In this document: one piece after another, positions 50,651-59,173 of the stretch
How the letters are laid out: every line of letters begins with the position of its first letter
How positions within the stretch are numbered: position 1 is the first letter of the stretch
NCBI GenBank assembly: GCA_035547915.1
Contig: DASZTS010000106.1
Location: 1 to 60,573, forward strand
DNA from: DASSFG01 sp035547915
Lineage (GTDB): Bacteria; Planctomycetota; Planctomycetia; Pirellulales; JAICIG01
Length of the DNA stretch: 60,573 nt
Direction of reading: 5' to 3'
Translations under genes and position numbers: made by a program
The notes under the pieces: model-generated
Told to the model about the DNA's origin: nothing
Seen by the model: the letters and a program-made list of their open reading frames with translations, nothing else
The model's database searches: none

Positions 50651-52345
50651 ATGTACTGTCGGGCAAGCTGCTTCTTGGCCTTACTATGCGGTCTGCTTCA
50701 GGCCGACTCGCGGGCCGACGACCAAAAGGGCAAATACGATGTCGTCATACGGCATGGGCTGATCTTCGATGGTTTGGGCGGCGAGCCCGTGGCGGCCGAC
50801 CTCGGCATCGTCGGCCACACCATCCGGGACATCGGCGATCTGAGCGAGGCCAAGGCCGCCATCGATGTCGATGCGCGCGGGTTGGCCGTCGCCCCCGGCT
50901 TCGTCAACATGCTGAGTTGGGCGACCGAATCGTTGCTCGTCGACGGGCGCTCACAGAGCGACCTGCGCCAAGGCGTAACGCTGGAGGTCTTCGGCGAGGG
51001 GTGGTCGATGGGTCCACTTAACCCGCCGATGAAGGCCGACGCCCAGAAATCGCAAGGCGATCTGAAGTTCGCCGTCGCTTGGACGACGCTGGCCGAGTAC
51101 CTCGCACACCTCGAGAAGCGGGGCGTCTCGTGCAACGTGGCGTCGTTCGTCGGCGCCACGACCGTGCGCATCCACGAGTTGGGTTATGCCGATCGCCGGC
51201 CTAGCAAGGATGAATTGCGGCGCATGTGCGATCTGGTGCGGGCCGAGATGCGCGCCGGGGCGATGGGGGTCGGTTCGTCGTTGATCTATGCCCCCGCCTT
51301 CTACGCCGACACCGACGAGTTGATTGCACTGTGCCGGGCGGCGGCCGAATTCGATGGGTTGTATGTATCGCACCTCCGCAGCGAAGGGAACCAACTGCTC
51401 GAATCGGTCGACGAGTTCTTGAAGATTGCGCGGGAGGCGAAGATCCGCGGCGAGATCTATCACCTCAAAGCGGCCGGCGAGCCGAACTGGCCCAAGCTCG
51501 ACCAGGTGGTGGCCAAGATCGACCAGGCGCGCGCCGAGGGAGCGGAAATCACCGCCGACATCTATACCTACACGGCCGGCGGTACCGGCCTCAGCGCCAC
51601 CATGCCTCCTTGGGTACAAGAGGGCGGGCTCGACAAATGGATCGAACGGCTGCGCGACCCGCGAACGCGTGCCCGCGTGATCAAGGAGATGAAGACTCGC
51701 ACCGACGACTGGGAGAACCTGCTGCTGGCGGCCGGCTCGCCCGACCGCGTGCTGCTGGTCGGCTTCAAGAATCCGCAGCTCAAACGTCTGGCCGGCCAGA
51801 CGCTGGCCGCGGTGGCCGCCGCGCGCGGCCGCTCGCCCGAAGAGACCGCGATCGAGTTGGTCGTCGAAGACGGCAGCCGCGTCGAGGCGATCTATTTCTT
51901 CATGAGCGAGGAGGAGGTGCGGAAGAAGGTGGCCCTGCCCTGGGTGAGCTTCTGTTCCGACGCCGAGTCGTGCGCGCCGGAAGGGGCGTTCCTCAAGCTC
52001 CATCCGCATCCCCGCGCGTACGGCACGTTCGCGCGTTTGCTAGGCAAATACGTCCGCGAAGAAAAAGTCGTCTCGCTGGCCGAGGCGATTCGCCGCCTGA
52101 CTTCGCTGCCGGCCAACAATCTGCGGCTCAAGGATCGCGGCCGGCTGGCGACCGGCTACCTGGCCGACGTGGTCGTCTTCGACCCCCGTTCGATCGGCGA
52201 TCACGCGACCTACGAACAGCCGCAGCAATACGCCACCGGCGTGAAGCACGTCTTCGTCAACGGCAAGCAGGTGTTGCGCGACGGCGAACACACGGGCGCC
52301 AAGCCTGGCCGATTCGTCCGCGGACCGGGTTACAAGGGAAGCTGA
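50651..52345 (+). CDS. D-aminoacylase-like amidohydrolase lacking the HxH metal motif
   Basis: 564 residues with a signal peptide (CFLALLCGLLQADSRA). The layout is that of N-acyl-D-amino-acid deacylases: YDVVIRHGLIFDGLG, then GVSCNVASFVGATTVR, YVSHLRSEG with a His, IYHLKAAG, FCSDAESCAPEG with the catalytic-type Asp, and the closing VKHVFVNGKQVLRDGEH. Where the family has PGFIDxHxHxD, this protein reads PGFVNMLSWATES, so both His of the motif (positions 88 and 90 here) are replaced by Leu and Trp. It may use only the second metal site or have another activity. It lies alone between a DUF1559 gene (-) and a convergent gene. Confidence 0.85.
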   Translation: MYCRASCFLALLCGLLQADSRADDQKGKYDVVIRHGLIFDGLGGEPVAADLGIVGHTIRDIGDLSEAKAAIDVDARGLAVAPGFVNMLSWATESLLVDGRSQSDLRQGVTLEVFGEGWSMGPLNPPMKADAQKSQGDLKFAVAWTTLAEYLAHLEKRGVSCNVASFVGATTVRIHELGYADRRPSKDELRRMCDLVRAEMRAGAMGVGSSLIYAPAFYADTDELIALCRAAAEFDGLYVSHLRSEGNQLLESVDEFLKIAREAKIRGEIYHLKAAGEPNWPKLDQVVAKIDQARAEGAEITADIYTYTAGGTGLSATMPPWVQEGGLDKWIERLRDPRTRARVIKEMKTRTDDWENLLLAAGSPDRVLLVGFKNPQLKRLAGQTLAAVAAARGRSPEETAIELVVEDGSRVEAIYFFMSEEEVRKKVALPWVSFCSDAESCAPEGAFLKLHPHPRAYGTFARLLGKYVREEKVVSLAEAIRRLTSLPANNLRLKDRGRLATGYLADVVVFDPRSIGDHATYEQPQQYATGVKHVFVNGKQVLRDGEHTGAKPGRFVRGPGYKGS

Positions 52346-52354
52346 CCCGTCCCA

Positions 52355-53338
52355 TCAATGCTTCGAGTTGGCGTGCCGCGGCTCGCTACGGGTTTCGGTC
52401 GCGTCCGGCTCGTCGACGTCCGCCTCCGAGTTGGCCAGCTTCTGGCGTGACTGCCGACGCAGGACATCGGCGAATCCCCGGATCGAATCGGCCGCATCGA
52501 ACAAGTTCTGCTCTTCGAGCATGTCGGCCACTTGGCCTAGCTCATGGCAAGCTGCGCGGAGTGCGTCGACCTGTGAACGTTGCGTAACGCGGTCCTCGTC
52601 CGCCACCACGGTCAGTTGGGCCCGCGTACCGTCATCGAGCGCCGCCTGGCGCAAACGGTTCTCTTCGTCGAGGGTCCGAATCCATTGGATCAACAGGTCA
52701 GGCGAGCCGCCGAATTCGGTGCCTTCGAGCACGCTCTTGCCGATGCGCTTTTGCGTGTCGAGGATGACCTGTGCCGGCTCGCCGGGACGGAGCGCCTGGG
52801 CGTTCGGCATGGCATCTTGGATGCCCTTGGACGGGGCGACCGTCAGCAGTTTTTCGCTGCCGACCTTCGGCTCAGCGGCTGACGCGTGGTCGGCTGCTAC
52901 CGCTTTGTCTGCGTGCGCATGGCCGCAGAAAGGGCAGTAATCGCCCCACTGCGCGACGCGTCGCATCGCCTCGGCCAACGTCGAGCCGACGATCATCGGC
53001 TTCGGCAGCTCGGCTTCGCCGGCACAGAGTCGTTGCATGCGCTCCATCGGCGTTTCGGTCGCCGAGATTGGTTCGGCGCGCAAGATCAGTTGCGACGGGG
53101 GCGATGCTTGTTCACCGCGGTTGTTCTTGTAGGCGTGGCGGCGGTGCGACTCGGTGGGCGCGTCGTTCGCCTCGGCCGTGTAGATCTCGAATCCCAGATC
53201 CTCCAGGATCTGGACCGCCGTCGGGGCGTCCGCCGTTCTGGTCGCGGCCGCATCCGTGTCGTCGTCGGCCGCACAGACTGCACCGACCGGCAACAACAGC
53301 AGCGCAACAAATCCCTTCAAACCGGCGGAAAAACGCAT
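52355..53338 (-). CDS. secreted protein of unknown function with a CPFCGHAH motif
   Basis: 327 residues from the ATG at 53338, which has GAGGTGA upstream; an ATG at 53362 adds eight residues. A signal peptide (LKGFVALLLLPVGAVCA) is followed by an Asp/Ala/Thr-rich linker. Around residue 135 the segment WGDYCPFCGHAHADK could bind zinc or a haem-like group. Later parts are helical and charged (LRAACHELGQVADMLEEQN, AADSIRGFADVLRRQS). No family recognised. It converges with the amidohydrolase gene, nine bases apart. Confidence 0.7.
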   Translation of the reverse strand: MRFSAGLKGFVALLLLPVGAVCAADDDTDAAATRTADAPTAVQILEDLGFEIYTAEANDAPTESHRRHAYKNNRGEQASPPSQLILRAEPISATETPMERMQRLCAGEAELPKPMIVGSTLAEAMRRVAQWGDYCPFCGHAHADKAVAADHASAAEPKVGSEKLLTVAPSKGIQDAMPNAQALRPGEPAQVILDTQKRIGKSVLEGTEFGGSPDLLIQWIRTLDEENRLRQAALDDGTRAQLTVVADEDRVTQRSQVDALRAACHELGQVADMLEEQNLFDAADSIRGFADVLRRQSRQKLANSEADVDEPDATETRSEPRHANSKH

Positions 53339-53583
53339 GCGATCACCTCGCTTTTTGGGCAAACCGGAAAAACGCGGGCGGGATTATAGGCACGACCCCC
53401 GCGCGGTGGAAGCTCAATTGACACGAAGTGCTCCCACCCCCATAATCCGCCCCTCTCCATATCCAGGCAGGCTGGTCGGCCCACCGCGTCTTGCTCGACG
53501 GTCATCCGCGTCCGGGCAACCGCTCGACCGGTCTGCTCACGTTCACGTCCCGGCCGCTTGCACAAGAACGCGAAGTGCTCTCT

Positions 53584-54606
53584 ATGGCTTACCGCTGCGC
53601 CATCGCGCTTGGGCTGGCCTTGCTGTCGGCGAGTGCGCCGACGGTGTGGGCCCAGTCGGCGCGCGCCGCAGCGACCGACGACGACTCGCAGCCCGGCGGC
53701 AGCACGTCGCCCGCGCTGAGATTCGCCGCCACGGCCGACGACACGCAAGCAGCCCTGTTGCAACCCCGACGCCGATCGGCGAAGCGCTCCGTGCTCGAAC
53801 CCTCCACGACGCGGTGGTTGGAGGAGGAGCAGCCGGCCGACGATGGCTCGGCGCCCGACGATCTGGCGCCGCCCGACCTGCTGTCGCCCTCGCACGGCCC
53901 GCCGCCCGAAAAGATGGCCGACGATACGGATCTGCTCGAGTCGAAGGCCCAGTTGACGAGCGGCGAATTCGTGCAGTCGCTGGAAGGGCCGGCGGGAGAG
54001 ACGTTTCCGCGACGTGCGATACCCAGACAACCGATGATGCGCGAGAGTTGGCTCTATCACCCCTTCAACGTCAGTGTCTTCGAGGGCGCGCTCTTCGCCA
54101 CGGCGCCCGTGAAGCCGGAGTTCAAGAACGGCGCCGGATTCTTCACCGGCTTTCGCCTTGGCTGGGACTTCGGCACGCATTTCGGCGGCGAGACCCGCTT
54201 CGGTTTCTCGAAGATCTTCTTCCTCGACCCGACGCAGTCGATCCAGACAGGCTCACAGCAGATCTTCTACTTCGATACGAACCTGTTGATCTACCCGTGG
54301 GGCGACACGCGCGTGCGCCCGTTCATCTCCATCGGCGGCGGCCTCGCCGACATGGTGATCACCGGCAAGAACGGCCTCGGCCTCCATCCCGACGTGTTCA
54401 ACACGCCATTCGGACTCGGCGTCAAATACCGTCTCGGTCCGCGCGTGGCCTTCCGCGCCGACTTCAAGGACAACCTCACGTTCTCGGGCAGCGGCGGCAT
54501 GCGCACGCTCAACAATATCGAGCTCGTCGGTGGCCTCGAGATTCACTTCGGCGGTGGAGACCGCCGCAGCTACTGGCCCTGGAACCCCAGCCATCACTGG
54601 TGGTAA
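53584..54606 (+). CDS. outer-membrane beta-barrel protein
   Basis: 340 residues from the ATG at 53584; the frame is open 31 codons upstream without support. A signal peptide (AIALGLALLSASAPTVWA) is followed by about 150 disordered residues rich in Pro, Asp and Ser. From FNVSVFEGALFATA on, alternating strands (FFTGFRLGWDFGTHFGGETR, VRPFISIGGGLADMVI, FGLGVKYRLGPRVAFRADFK) form an OmpA/OmpW-like barrel. The last residues WNPSHHWW end in an aromatic, as outer-membrane barrels do. The role (porin, assembly factor or adhesin) is open. Confidence 0.8.
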   Translation: MAYRCAIALGLALLSASAPTVWAQSARAAATDDDSQPGGSTSPALRFAATADDTQAALLQPRRRSAKRSVLEPSTTRWLEEEQPADDGSAPDDLAPPDLLSPSHGPPPEKMADDTDLLESKAQLTSGEFVQSLEGPAGETFPRRAIPRQPMMRESWLYHPFNVSVFEGALFATAPVKPEFKNGAGFFTGFRLGWDFGTHFGGETRFGFSKIFFLDPTQSIQTGSQQIFYFDTNLLIYPWGDTRVRPFISIGGGLADMVITGKNGLGLHPDVFNTPFGLGVKYRLGPRVAFRADFKDNLTFSGSGGMRTLNNIELVGGLEIHFGGGDRRSYWPWNPSHHWW

Positions 54607-54653
54607 CCGCCGTGCGCCGACGCGACGAGGCTTCCCCGTTTTTTCAGCCGCTC

Positions 54654-54830
54654 TTACGGTTCCATCTCGTGATCTTCGAGCTTCGGAACCGTGTAGAGGA
54701 AGCCGCAGCGGTGGCAGCGATAGAGCGACGGAATCGGTCCGCCGGGTAATGGGTCATCCGTGCGAACCGAGCGGATCCACTCCTGGCTGGTTTGATCCGC
54801 GCATGCGGGACACTTGACGACTTCTGGCAT
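54654..54830 (-). CDS. 58-residue zinc-ribbon protein
   Basis: A short frame on the minus strand from the ATG at 54828-54830 to the TAA at 54654-54656. It reads MPEVVKCPACADQ, an Arg/Asp-containing middle, then YRCHRCGFLYTVPK and an acidic end. The paired CPAC and CHRC motifs, 29 residues apart, are a classic zinc ribbon. The composition is unlike the noise of neighbouring frames. It lies between the barrel gene (+) and the DUF1501 gene (+), on the opposite strand. A regulatory or rubredoxin-like accessory role is possible; nothing more can be said. Confidence 0.6.
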   Translation of the reverse strand: MPEVVKCPACADQTSQEWIRSVRTDDPLPGGPIPSLYRCHRCGFLYTVPKLEDHEMEP

Positions 54831-55334
54831 GGGCAGGCACAGAGAGGGCGGGAAACATTCGCCAGCGTGGCGACAAGAGGGCGGCTAACTCCGCCACAAT
54901 TACCAGCGTAACTTCCGCCTCAGAACGAAGCACGTCGCGCGCGGCGGAAAAGCGACAATTGCGCGAAGAGGCAATCACCGGTCGGAAAAAAGCCATTGGC
55001 CGGCGGCCCTGCAGGCAGACTTGATGACCCTGTGAGCCTACTCCAAGATCCAATGGCACGAAGTGCCCGGGCGGGGTCTATTCATAGGTCGTCCGACTCC
55101 GTCACGGCAGCAAATGGAACCGTACTCGGCGCCGCCTGTCTTCGGATGGCTGGGACGAAGAGTAGGCCAGGTTTACCGGCAAGCACACAAAGTTCTTCAG
55201 CACACTTATGTCCCACCACCCACGATCCACGATTGTTGTTCCGTTTCGTCGGCTGCCGATATAATCCAGGCGCCGGCCGGTCGGGCCGCAGCGGAGGTCG
55301 TAAAAACACACGTCTTGCAAGGGAGAGGTGGGCC
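54831..55334 (+). other. intergenic stretch of 504 bases before the second DUF1501 gene
   Basis: No gene found. Bases 55052-55065 include the small hairpin GGCAC-GAA-GTGCC, and GCCATTGG near 54995 is the inverse of CCAATGGC near 55050. The only clear signal is the promoter candidate at 55236-55265. The start-less frame running into the DUF1501 gene from 54996 has no protein-like content. Confidence 0.45.
55236..55265 (+). promoter_or_regulatory. sigma-70-type promoter candidate for the second DUF1501 gene
   Basis: TTGTTC (55236-55241), an 18-base spacer, and a perfect TATAAT (55260-55265). Transcription would start near 55272, giving a leader of about 63 bases to the ATG at 55335. Confidence 0.5.
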
Positions 55335-56639
55335 ATGCTGCAAGTACTCTTCAACCGTGTTTACCGCGATTGCGAAGGTTCGACCCGCCGTGAGTTCTTA
55401 AAGGTCGGCACACTCGGGGCCGGTGCCCTGTCGCTGCCGCAACTGCTCGCCGCGCGAGCCGAGGCCAAGGCCCTCGGCCAACCCGTCAGAGATACATCCG
55501 TCGTGTGGGTCTGGTTGGGCGGCGGGCCGACGCACATCGAGACGTTCGATCCCAAGATGTCGGCCCCGTCCGAGTACCGCAGCATCACGGGTGAGGTGAC
55601 CACCAAGCTGCCGGGCGTGACGCTCGGCGGCACATTCCCCAAGCTGGCCTCGGTCGTCGACAAGATGGCGATCGTTCGCTCGTTCGCCCATAGCAACAGT
55701 GGTCACGGCGGCGGCACGCACTTCGTGATGACCGGCTACGATAACCGAAATATCGACAACGGCGGATTGCCGACGAGGCCCGCGTTGGGGGCGATCGCGG
55801 CACGCTTGCGTGGGGCCAACCATCCGACCACGGGGATGCCAACCTATGTGCGGTTGGGTGGCATCGGTTCCGACGGCCCGGCCTTCCTCGGACCCGCCTA
55901 CGCGCCTTTCGATCCGGCCGGCCAGGCGCGGCGCAACATGAATCTGGCCGTCTCCGACGAGCGGCTGCACGACCGTCGCGAGTTGCTCGACGGTCTCGAT
56001 CGGATGAAGCGGCGGGCCGACCGCGACGCCCTGCTCGAGGGGCTGAACCGCTTCGAGCAGCAAGCCTTCGACCTGGTGCTCGGCAACGCCGGCAAGGCGT
56101 TCGACACCAAGGACGAGGATCCGCACATCGTCGAGCGCTATGGCAAGGGATTGGGAGAACAATTGCTCCGTGCCCGGCGTCTGTGCGAGGCGGGCTGCGG
56201 GTTCGTCACCGTGTCGTACGGCGGCTGGGATATGCACGGCCAGATCAAGCAGGGGCTGGAACGTCGCAGCCCCGAACTCGACCGGGCCTTGTCGGCCTTC
56301 ATCGACGACACCTACAACTGCGGGCTGAGCGAGAAGATTCTGCTCGTGGTCACCGGCGAGTTCGGACGCACGCCCAAGATCAATCGCAACGCCGGCCGCG
56401 ACCACTGGGCCCCGTTGAGCACGCTCGCGCTGGCCGGCGGCGGCCTGCAAATGGGACAGGTCATCGGTCAATCGGCCAGCAAGGTCGACGTGCCCCATTC
56501 AGCCGCCATACGCCCGCAAGACCTGATGGCGACCGTCTTCCACGTGTTGGGTATCGACCCGAAGTCGCAGCTCGTCAACCAGACTGGGCGGCCGGTCTAC
56601 CTGCTCGAAGACGGACGACCGATCCATGAGCTGGTGTAG
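55335..56639 (+). CDS. DUF1501 family protein (Tat-exported)
   Basis: 434 residues with GGGAGAGG before the ATG. The Tat motif STRREFLKVG is followed by GTLGAGALSLPQLLAARA, then WVWLGGGPTHIETFDPK, SFAHSNSGHGGGTHFVMTG, VTVSYGGWDMHGQIKQGLE, VTGEFGRTPKINRNAGRDHW and the closing GRPVYLLEDGRPIHELV. These are the canonical DUF1501 landmarks, closer to the family consensus than the protein at 3440. Here it stands without a DUF1549 partner; the next gene is a PQQ-type propeller. Function unestablished. Confidence 0.95.
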   Translation: MLQVLFNRVYRDCEGSTRREFLKVGTLGAGALSLPQLLAARAEAKALGQPVRDTSVVWVWLGGGPTHIETFDPKMSAPSEYRSITGEVTTKLPGVTLGGTFPKLASVVDKMAIVRSFAHSNSGHGGGTHFVMTGYDNRNIDNGGLPTRPALGAIAARLRGANHPTTGMPTYVRLGGIGSDGPAFLGPAYAPFDPAGQARRNMNLAVSDERLHDRRELLDGLDRMKRRADRDALLEGLNRFEQQAFDLVLGNAGKAFDTKDEDPHIVERYGKGLGEQLLRARRLCEAGCGFVTVSYGGWDMHGQIKQGLERRSPELDRALSAFIDDTYNCGLSEKILLVVTGEFGRTPKINRNAGRDHWAPLSTLALAGGGLQMGQVIGQSASKVDVPHSAAIRPQDLMATVFHVLGIDPKSQLVNQTGRPVYLLEDGRPIHELV

Positions 56640-56657
56640 AGAAGATCTCTTGAAATG

Positions 56658-56736
56658 GCTAAGAGCGGCTGCCAAGACCTGGGAGCCGGAGCGCCGGTTT
56701 TTTTGACCTCGATGCGGTTTGTCGGTTGTTCTAAGG
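56658..56736 (+). repeat. dispersed intergenic element, copy D (internally deleted)
   Basis: The 5' block CTAAGAGCGGCTG and the middle GGAGCCGGAGCGCC match copies B and C, and the 3' block is GCGGTTTGTCGGTTGTTCTAAG. About 30 bases covering the left arm and loop of the hairpin are missing, so GGTTTTTTT follows directly. It lies between the DUF1501 stop and the propeller gene, whose ATG is 64 bases on. Confidence 0.7.
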
Positions 56737-56799
56737 TCATTCGTGCGCCCGCGTTGTCGGAAGTGCTGTTGTTTTCCATTCCTTCTTCGCCGAAACGAT

Positions 56800-58080
56800 A
56801 TGAAACGTTCTTCCTGGATTGCCGTGTGCTTGGTTCTCGTGTCTGGGGTGCCCGCGGGGCTGCATGCCGCGCGAAAGGCCTCGCTGAATGAATGGCCGCA
56901 ATGGCGCGGACCGAATCGCGATGGCATTTCGCCCGAAACCGATCTGCTCGATAGCTGGCCGAAAGAAGGACCGCCGCTCGTCTGGAAAGCGACCGGTCTC
57001 GGCGATGGCTACTCCAGCGTGGCGGTGATGGACGGCAAGGTCTACACGCTCGGCCGTAGCGGGGGGAAGGAGCAGCTCGTCGCCCTGAATGGGGCCGATG
57101 GAAAGATCCTGTGGAGCACTCCCACGGGCGGCAGCGATTCGCCGAATGGCACACCCACGATCGACGGCGACCGCGCGTATGCCATCGGGCATCAAGGTGA
57201 TCTGGTGTGCGTGCGCATCGCCGACGGATCGCTCGTCTGGCAGAAGAATCTTGGGCGCGACTTCGGCGGCAAGATGATGTCGGGCTGGGGCTTCAGCGAG
57301 TCGCCTCTGGTCGACGGCGACCGGTTGATCTGCACGCCCGGCGCCAACGACGCCATGATCGTGGCCCTCGACAAGATGACAGGCGACACTATCTGGAAGG
57401 CCCCCATGCCGGCCAACGTCGGGCCGCAGGGCGGCGACGGTGCCGGCTATTCGTCGATCGTGGTCAGCCATGCCGCGGGCGTGAAACAATATGTGCAGCT
57501 CATCGGACGTGGCGTGATCGGCGTGCGGGCCGAGAACGGCGAGATGCTGTGGGGTTACAACCGCATCGCCAACGGCACGGCCAATATACCGACGCCGATC
57601 GTGAAAGACGACTTCGTCTTCTGCTCCTCGGGCTACGGTACGGGTGCCGCATTATTGAAACTTTCCAAAGACGGCCGAGGTGTTAAGGCGGAGGAGAAAT
57701 ACTTCCTGGACCCCAAGGTGATGCAGAACCATCATGGGGGCATGATCCTGGTGGGCGACTATGTCTATTGCGGCAACGGCCACAACCAGGGCTTCCCGCT
57801 CTGCGTCAACCTGCGCACGGGCAAGGTCGCTTGGCATCCGGGCCGCGGGCCGGGTCAGGAATCGGCCGCCATCGCCTATGCCGACGGCAACCTCTATTTC
57901 CGTTACCAAAACGGAGTGATGGCGCTGATCGAGGCGTCGCCCAAGAAGTACACGCTCAAGAGCACGTTCGAATTGCAGGGAACCGGTCAGCCCGGCTGGC
58001 CCTATCCCGTCATCGCCGAAGGCCGTCTCTACCTGCGCGATCAGGACCTGTTGTTCGCCTACGACATCCAGAAGAAGTAG
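56800..58080 (+). CDS. secreted PQQ-type beta-propeller protein
   Basis: 426 residues from the ATG at 56800 (MKRSSWIAVCLVLVSGVPAG), a clear signal peptide; upstream codons in the frame come from the repeat element. The mature start WPQWRGPNRDGISPETDLL is the typical opening of planctomycete PQQ-binding-like propellers. Blades repeat as LVALNGADGKILWST, VCVRIADGSLVWQKN, IVALDKMTGDTIWKAP, CVNLRTGKVAWHPGR. No quinone dehydrogenase active-site motif is seen, so it is probably a binding or scaffold propeller rather than an alcohol dehydrogenase. Confidence 0.92.
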   Translation: MKRSSWIAVCLVLVSGVPAGLHAARKASLNEWPQWRGPNRDGISPETDLLDSWPKEGPPLVWKATGLGDGYSSVAVMDGKVYTLGRSGGKEQLVALNGADGKILWSTPTGGSDSPNGTPTIDGDRAYAIGHQGDLVCVRIADGSLVWQKNLGRDFGGKMMSGWGFSESPLVDGDRLICTPGANDAMIVALDKMTGDTIWKAPMPANVGPQGGDGAGYSSIVVSHAAGVKQYVQLIGRGVIGVRAENGEMLWGYNRIANGTANIPTPIVKDDFVFCSSGYGTGAALLKLSKDGRGVKAEEKYFLDPKVMQNHHGGMILVGDYVYCGNGHNQGFPLCVNLRTGKVAWHPGRGPGQESAAIAYADGNLYFRYQNGVMALIEASPKKYTLKSTFELQGTGQPGWPYPVIAEGRLYLRDQDLLFAYDIQKK

Positions 58081-58177
58081 GTCACCTGCAAAGTAGCGCT
58101 CAGGCTTCCTTCGCGAGGCCACCTGACCTACCCGCGGGCTGCCATCGCATTGGAGCGAGATGGCTACGATACAGCGC

Positions 58178-58218
58178 AAAAAACCGCCGTGACCGCATCG
58201 ATCGGGCGGCCACGGCGG
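58178..58218 (-). terminator. rho-independent terminator of the gene at 58294
   Basis: Minus strand: CCGCCGTG (58218-58211), a 19-base loop, CACGGCGG (58191-58184), then TTTTTT (58183-58178). The 8-bp stem and six-T tail lie about 75 bases after the stop codon. It lies between convergent genes. Confidence 0.7.
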
Positions 58219-58293
58219 TGGCGCAGGGGGCCTTATTTTCAAAGGCACGAGGCCGAAGCGGTGGATCGTGTCGACCCGCCGCGAACAGTCAAC

Positions 58294-58866
58294 CTATTGC
58301 AGGATCTTCGGCACGTCCGACAGAATCTTGTCGACGGCCTTCTCGTTCAGTTGGCCGGGGCCGTAGGCGTGGTTGGCCACGACCTTGCCCTTGACGGCGA
58401 GGATCACGGTCACTTCGGCGGCGGGGTTGATGCCGTAATCGGCCGGGCCGTTTTCATACTCGACCGGCACGACGATCGGGACGTTGGGGGCCTTGGCCTT
58501 CTTGCCCAACTCCTTGGCGTTGGTTTCCAACGCGTCCTTGTCCTCGCCCACCAAGTTGACGAAGGCGGCCAATTTCTCGTCGCTGTTCTTCTCGACGGCC
58601 CCATCAAGCTTCTTCACCAAGCCGCTGACGCTGGCGTCCGATTTACGCGCGAATACCATCACCATGGGGCGATTGCCGTATTTGCAGCGGTAGCAGAGTT
58701 CGGCTCCCAACTTGACGTCATCGTCTTCCGAACCGGCGCACTTCACGACATCGAACGGTCCGATCGCATCGCCGGGTTGCTTGCCGCTCTTCAGTTCGGC
58801 GGCCACGGCGAACGACAGGCCGGCCAGCACGGCCACGCCGGCGACAAAGGTCTGCATCAGTCTCAT
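58294..58866 (-). CDS. secreted thioredoxin-fold protein with a CYRC pair
   Basis: 190 residues with a signal peptide (TFVAGVAVLAGLSFAVA). GKQPGDAIGPFDVVKCAG resembles the entry of redoxin-type proteins, and the segment ELCYRCKYGNRPMVMVFAR holds C58 and C61 with a CXXC spacing at the usual helix start. LVGEDKDALETNAKELGKK, PIVVPVEYENGP and VTVILAVKGKVVANHAYG fit the rest of a thioredoxin-like fold, including the strand before a GK turn. It might be a thiol oxidoreductase or a planctomycete peroxiredoxin relative. The terminator downstream is clear. Confidence 0.82.
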   Translation of the reverse strand: MRLMQTFVAGVAVLAGLSFAVAAELKSGKQPGDAIGPFDVVKCAGSEDDDVKLGAELCYRCKYGNRPMVMVFARKSDASVSGLVKKLDGAVEKNSDEKLAAFVNLVGEDKDALETNAKELGKKAKAPNVPIVVPVEYENGPADYGINPAAEVTVILAVKGKVVANHAYGPGQLNEKAVDKILSDVPKILQ

Positions 58867-59173
58867 GGGTCTCCTCGTATAAATGGGTCAACGGTCGACA
58901 ACAGGTGGCGGCGTACCACCGCGAAGGCGCTAGTGGGCCGATCCGCTCCGAAGTTACAACCGTCATTATTCGCGCCTCTTGCCAAACTGCAAGGAGCGAA
59001 CCGTGACCGGCTACCACCGCGCAGGAAATCCCAGTGTAAAACTGGGTAATTGTGAGCGACGGGTTAATCCGCGTTATGGAGGAGGTGTCCCGCCTCCTTC
59101 CAGGTACTCCGGCTCGCGTGTTGGGCGCTGCACCCCGCAGCTTGCGAACCCGAATCCTAATTCTGGTAAAACA
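58867..59173. other. intergenic stretch of 307 bases
   Basis: No gene seen. It has a hairpin CCCAGT (59030-59035), GTAAA loop, ACTGGG (59041-59046), and the palindrome-like GGAGGAGGTGTCCCGCCTCC near 59080. Both lie downstream of the gene at 59174 (read on the minus strand) and could end its transcription. Confidence 0.45.

Noticed and set aside
53256..54749. Plus-strand open frame of 497 codons in another frame of the barrel gene
   Set aside because: Composition is Arg/Pro-rich noise; the overlapping frame from 53584 has a signal peptide and barrel strands.
56719..56799. N-terminal extension of the propeller protein
   Set aside because: These codons derive from the end of repeat copy D and following sequence; the true signal peptide starts at 56800.
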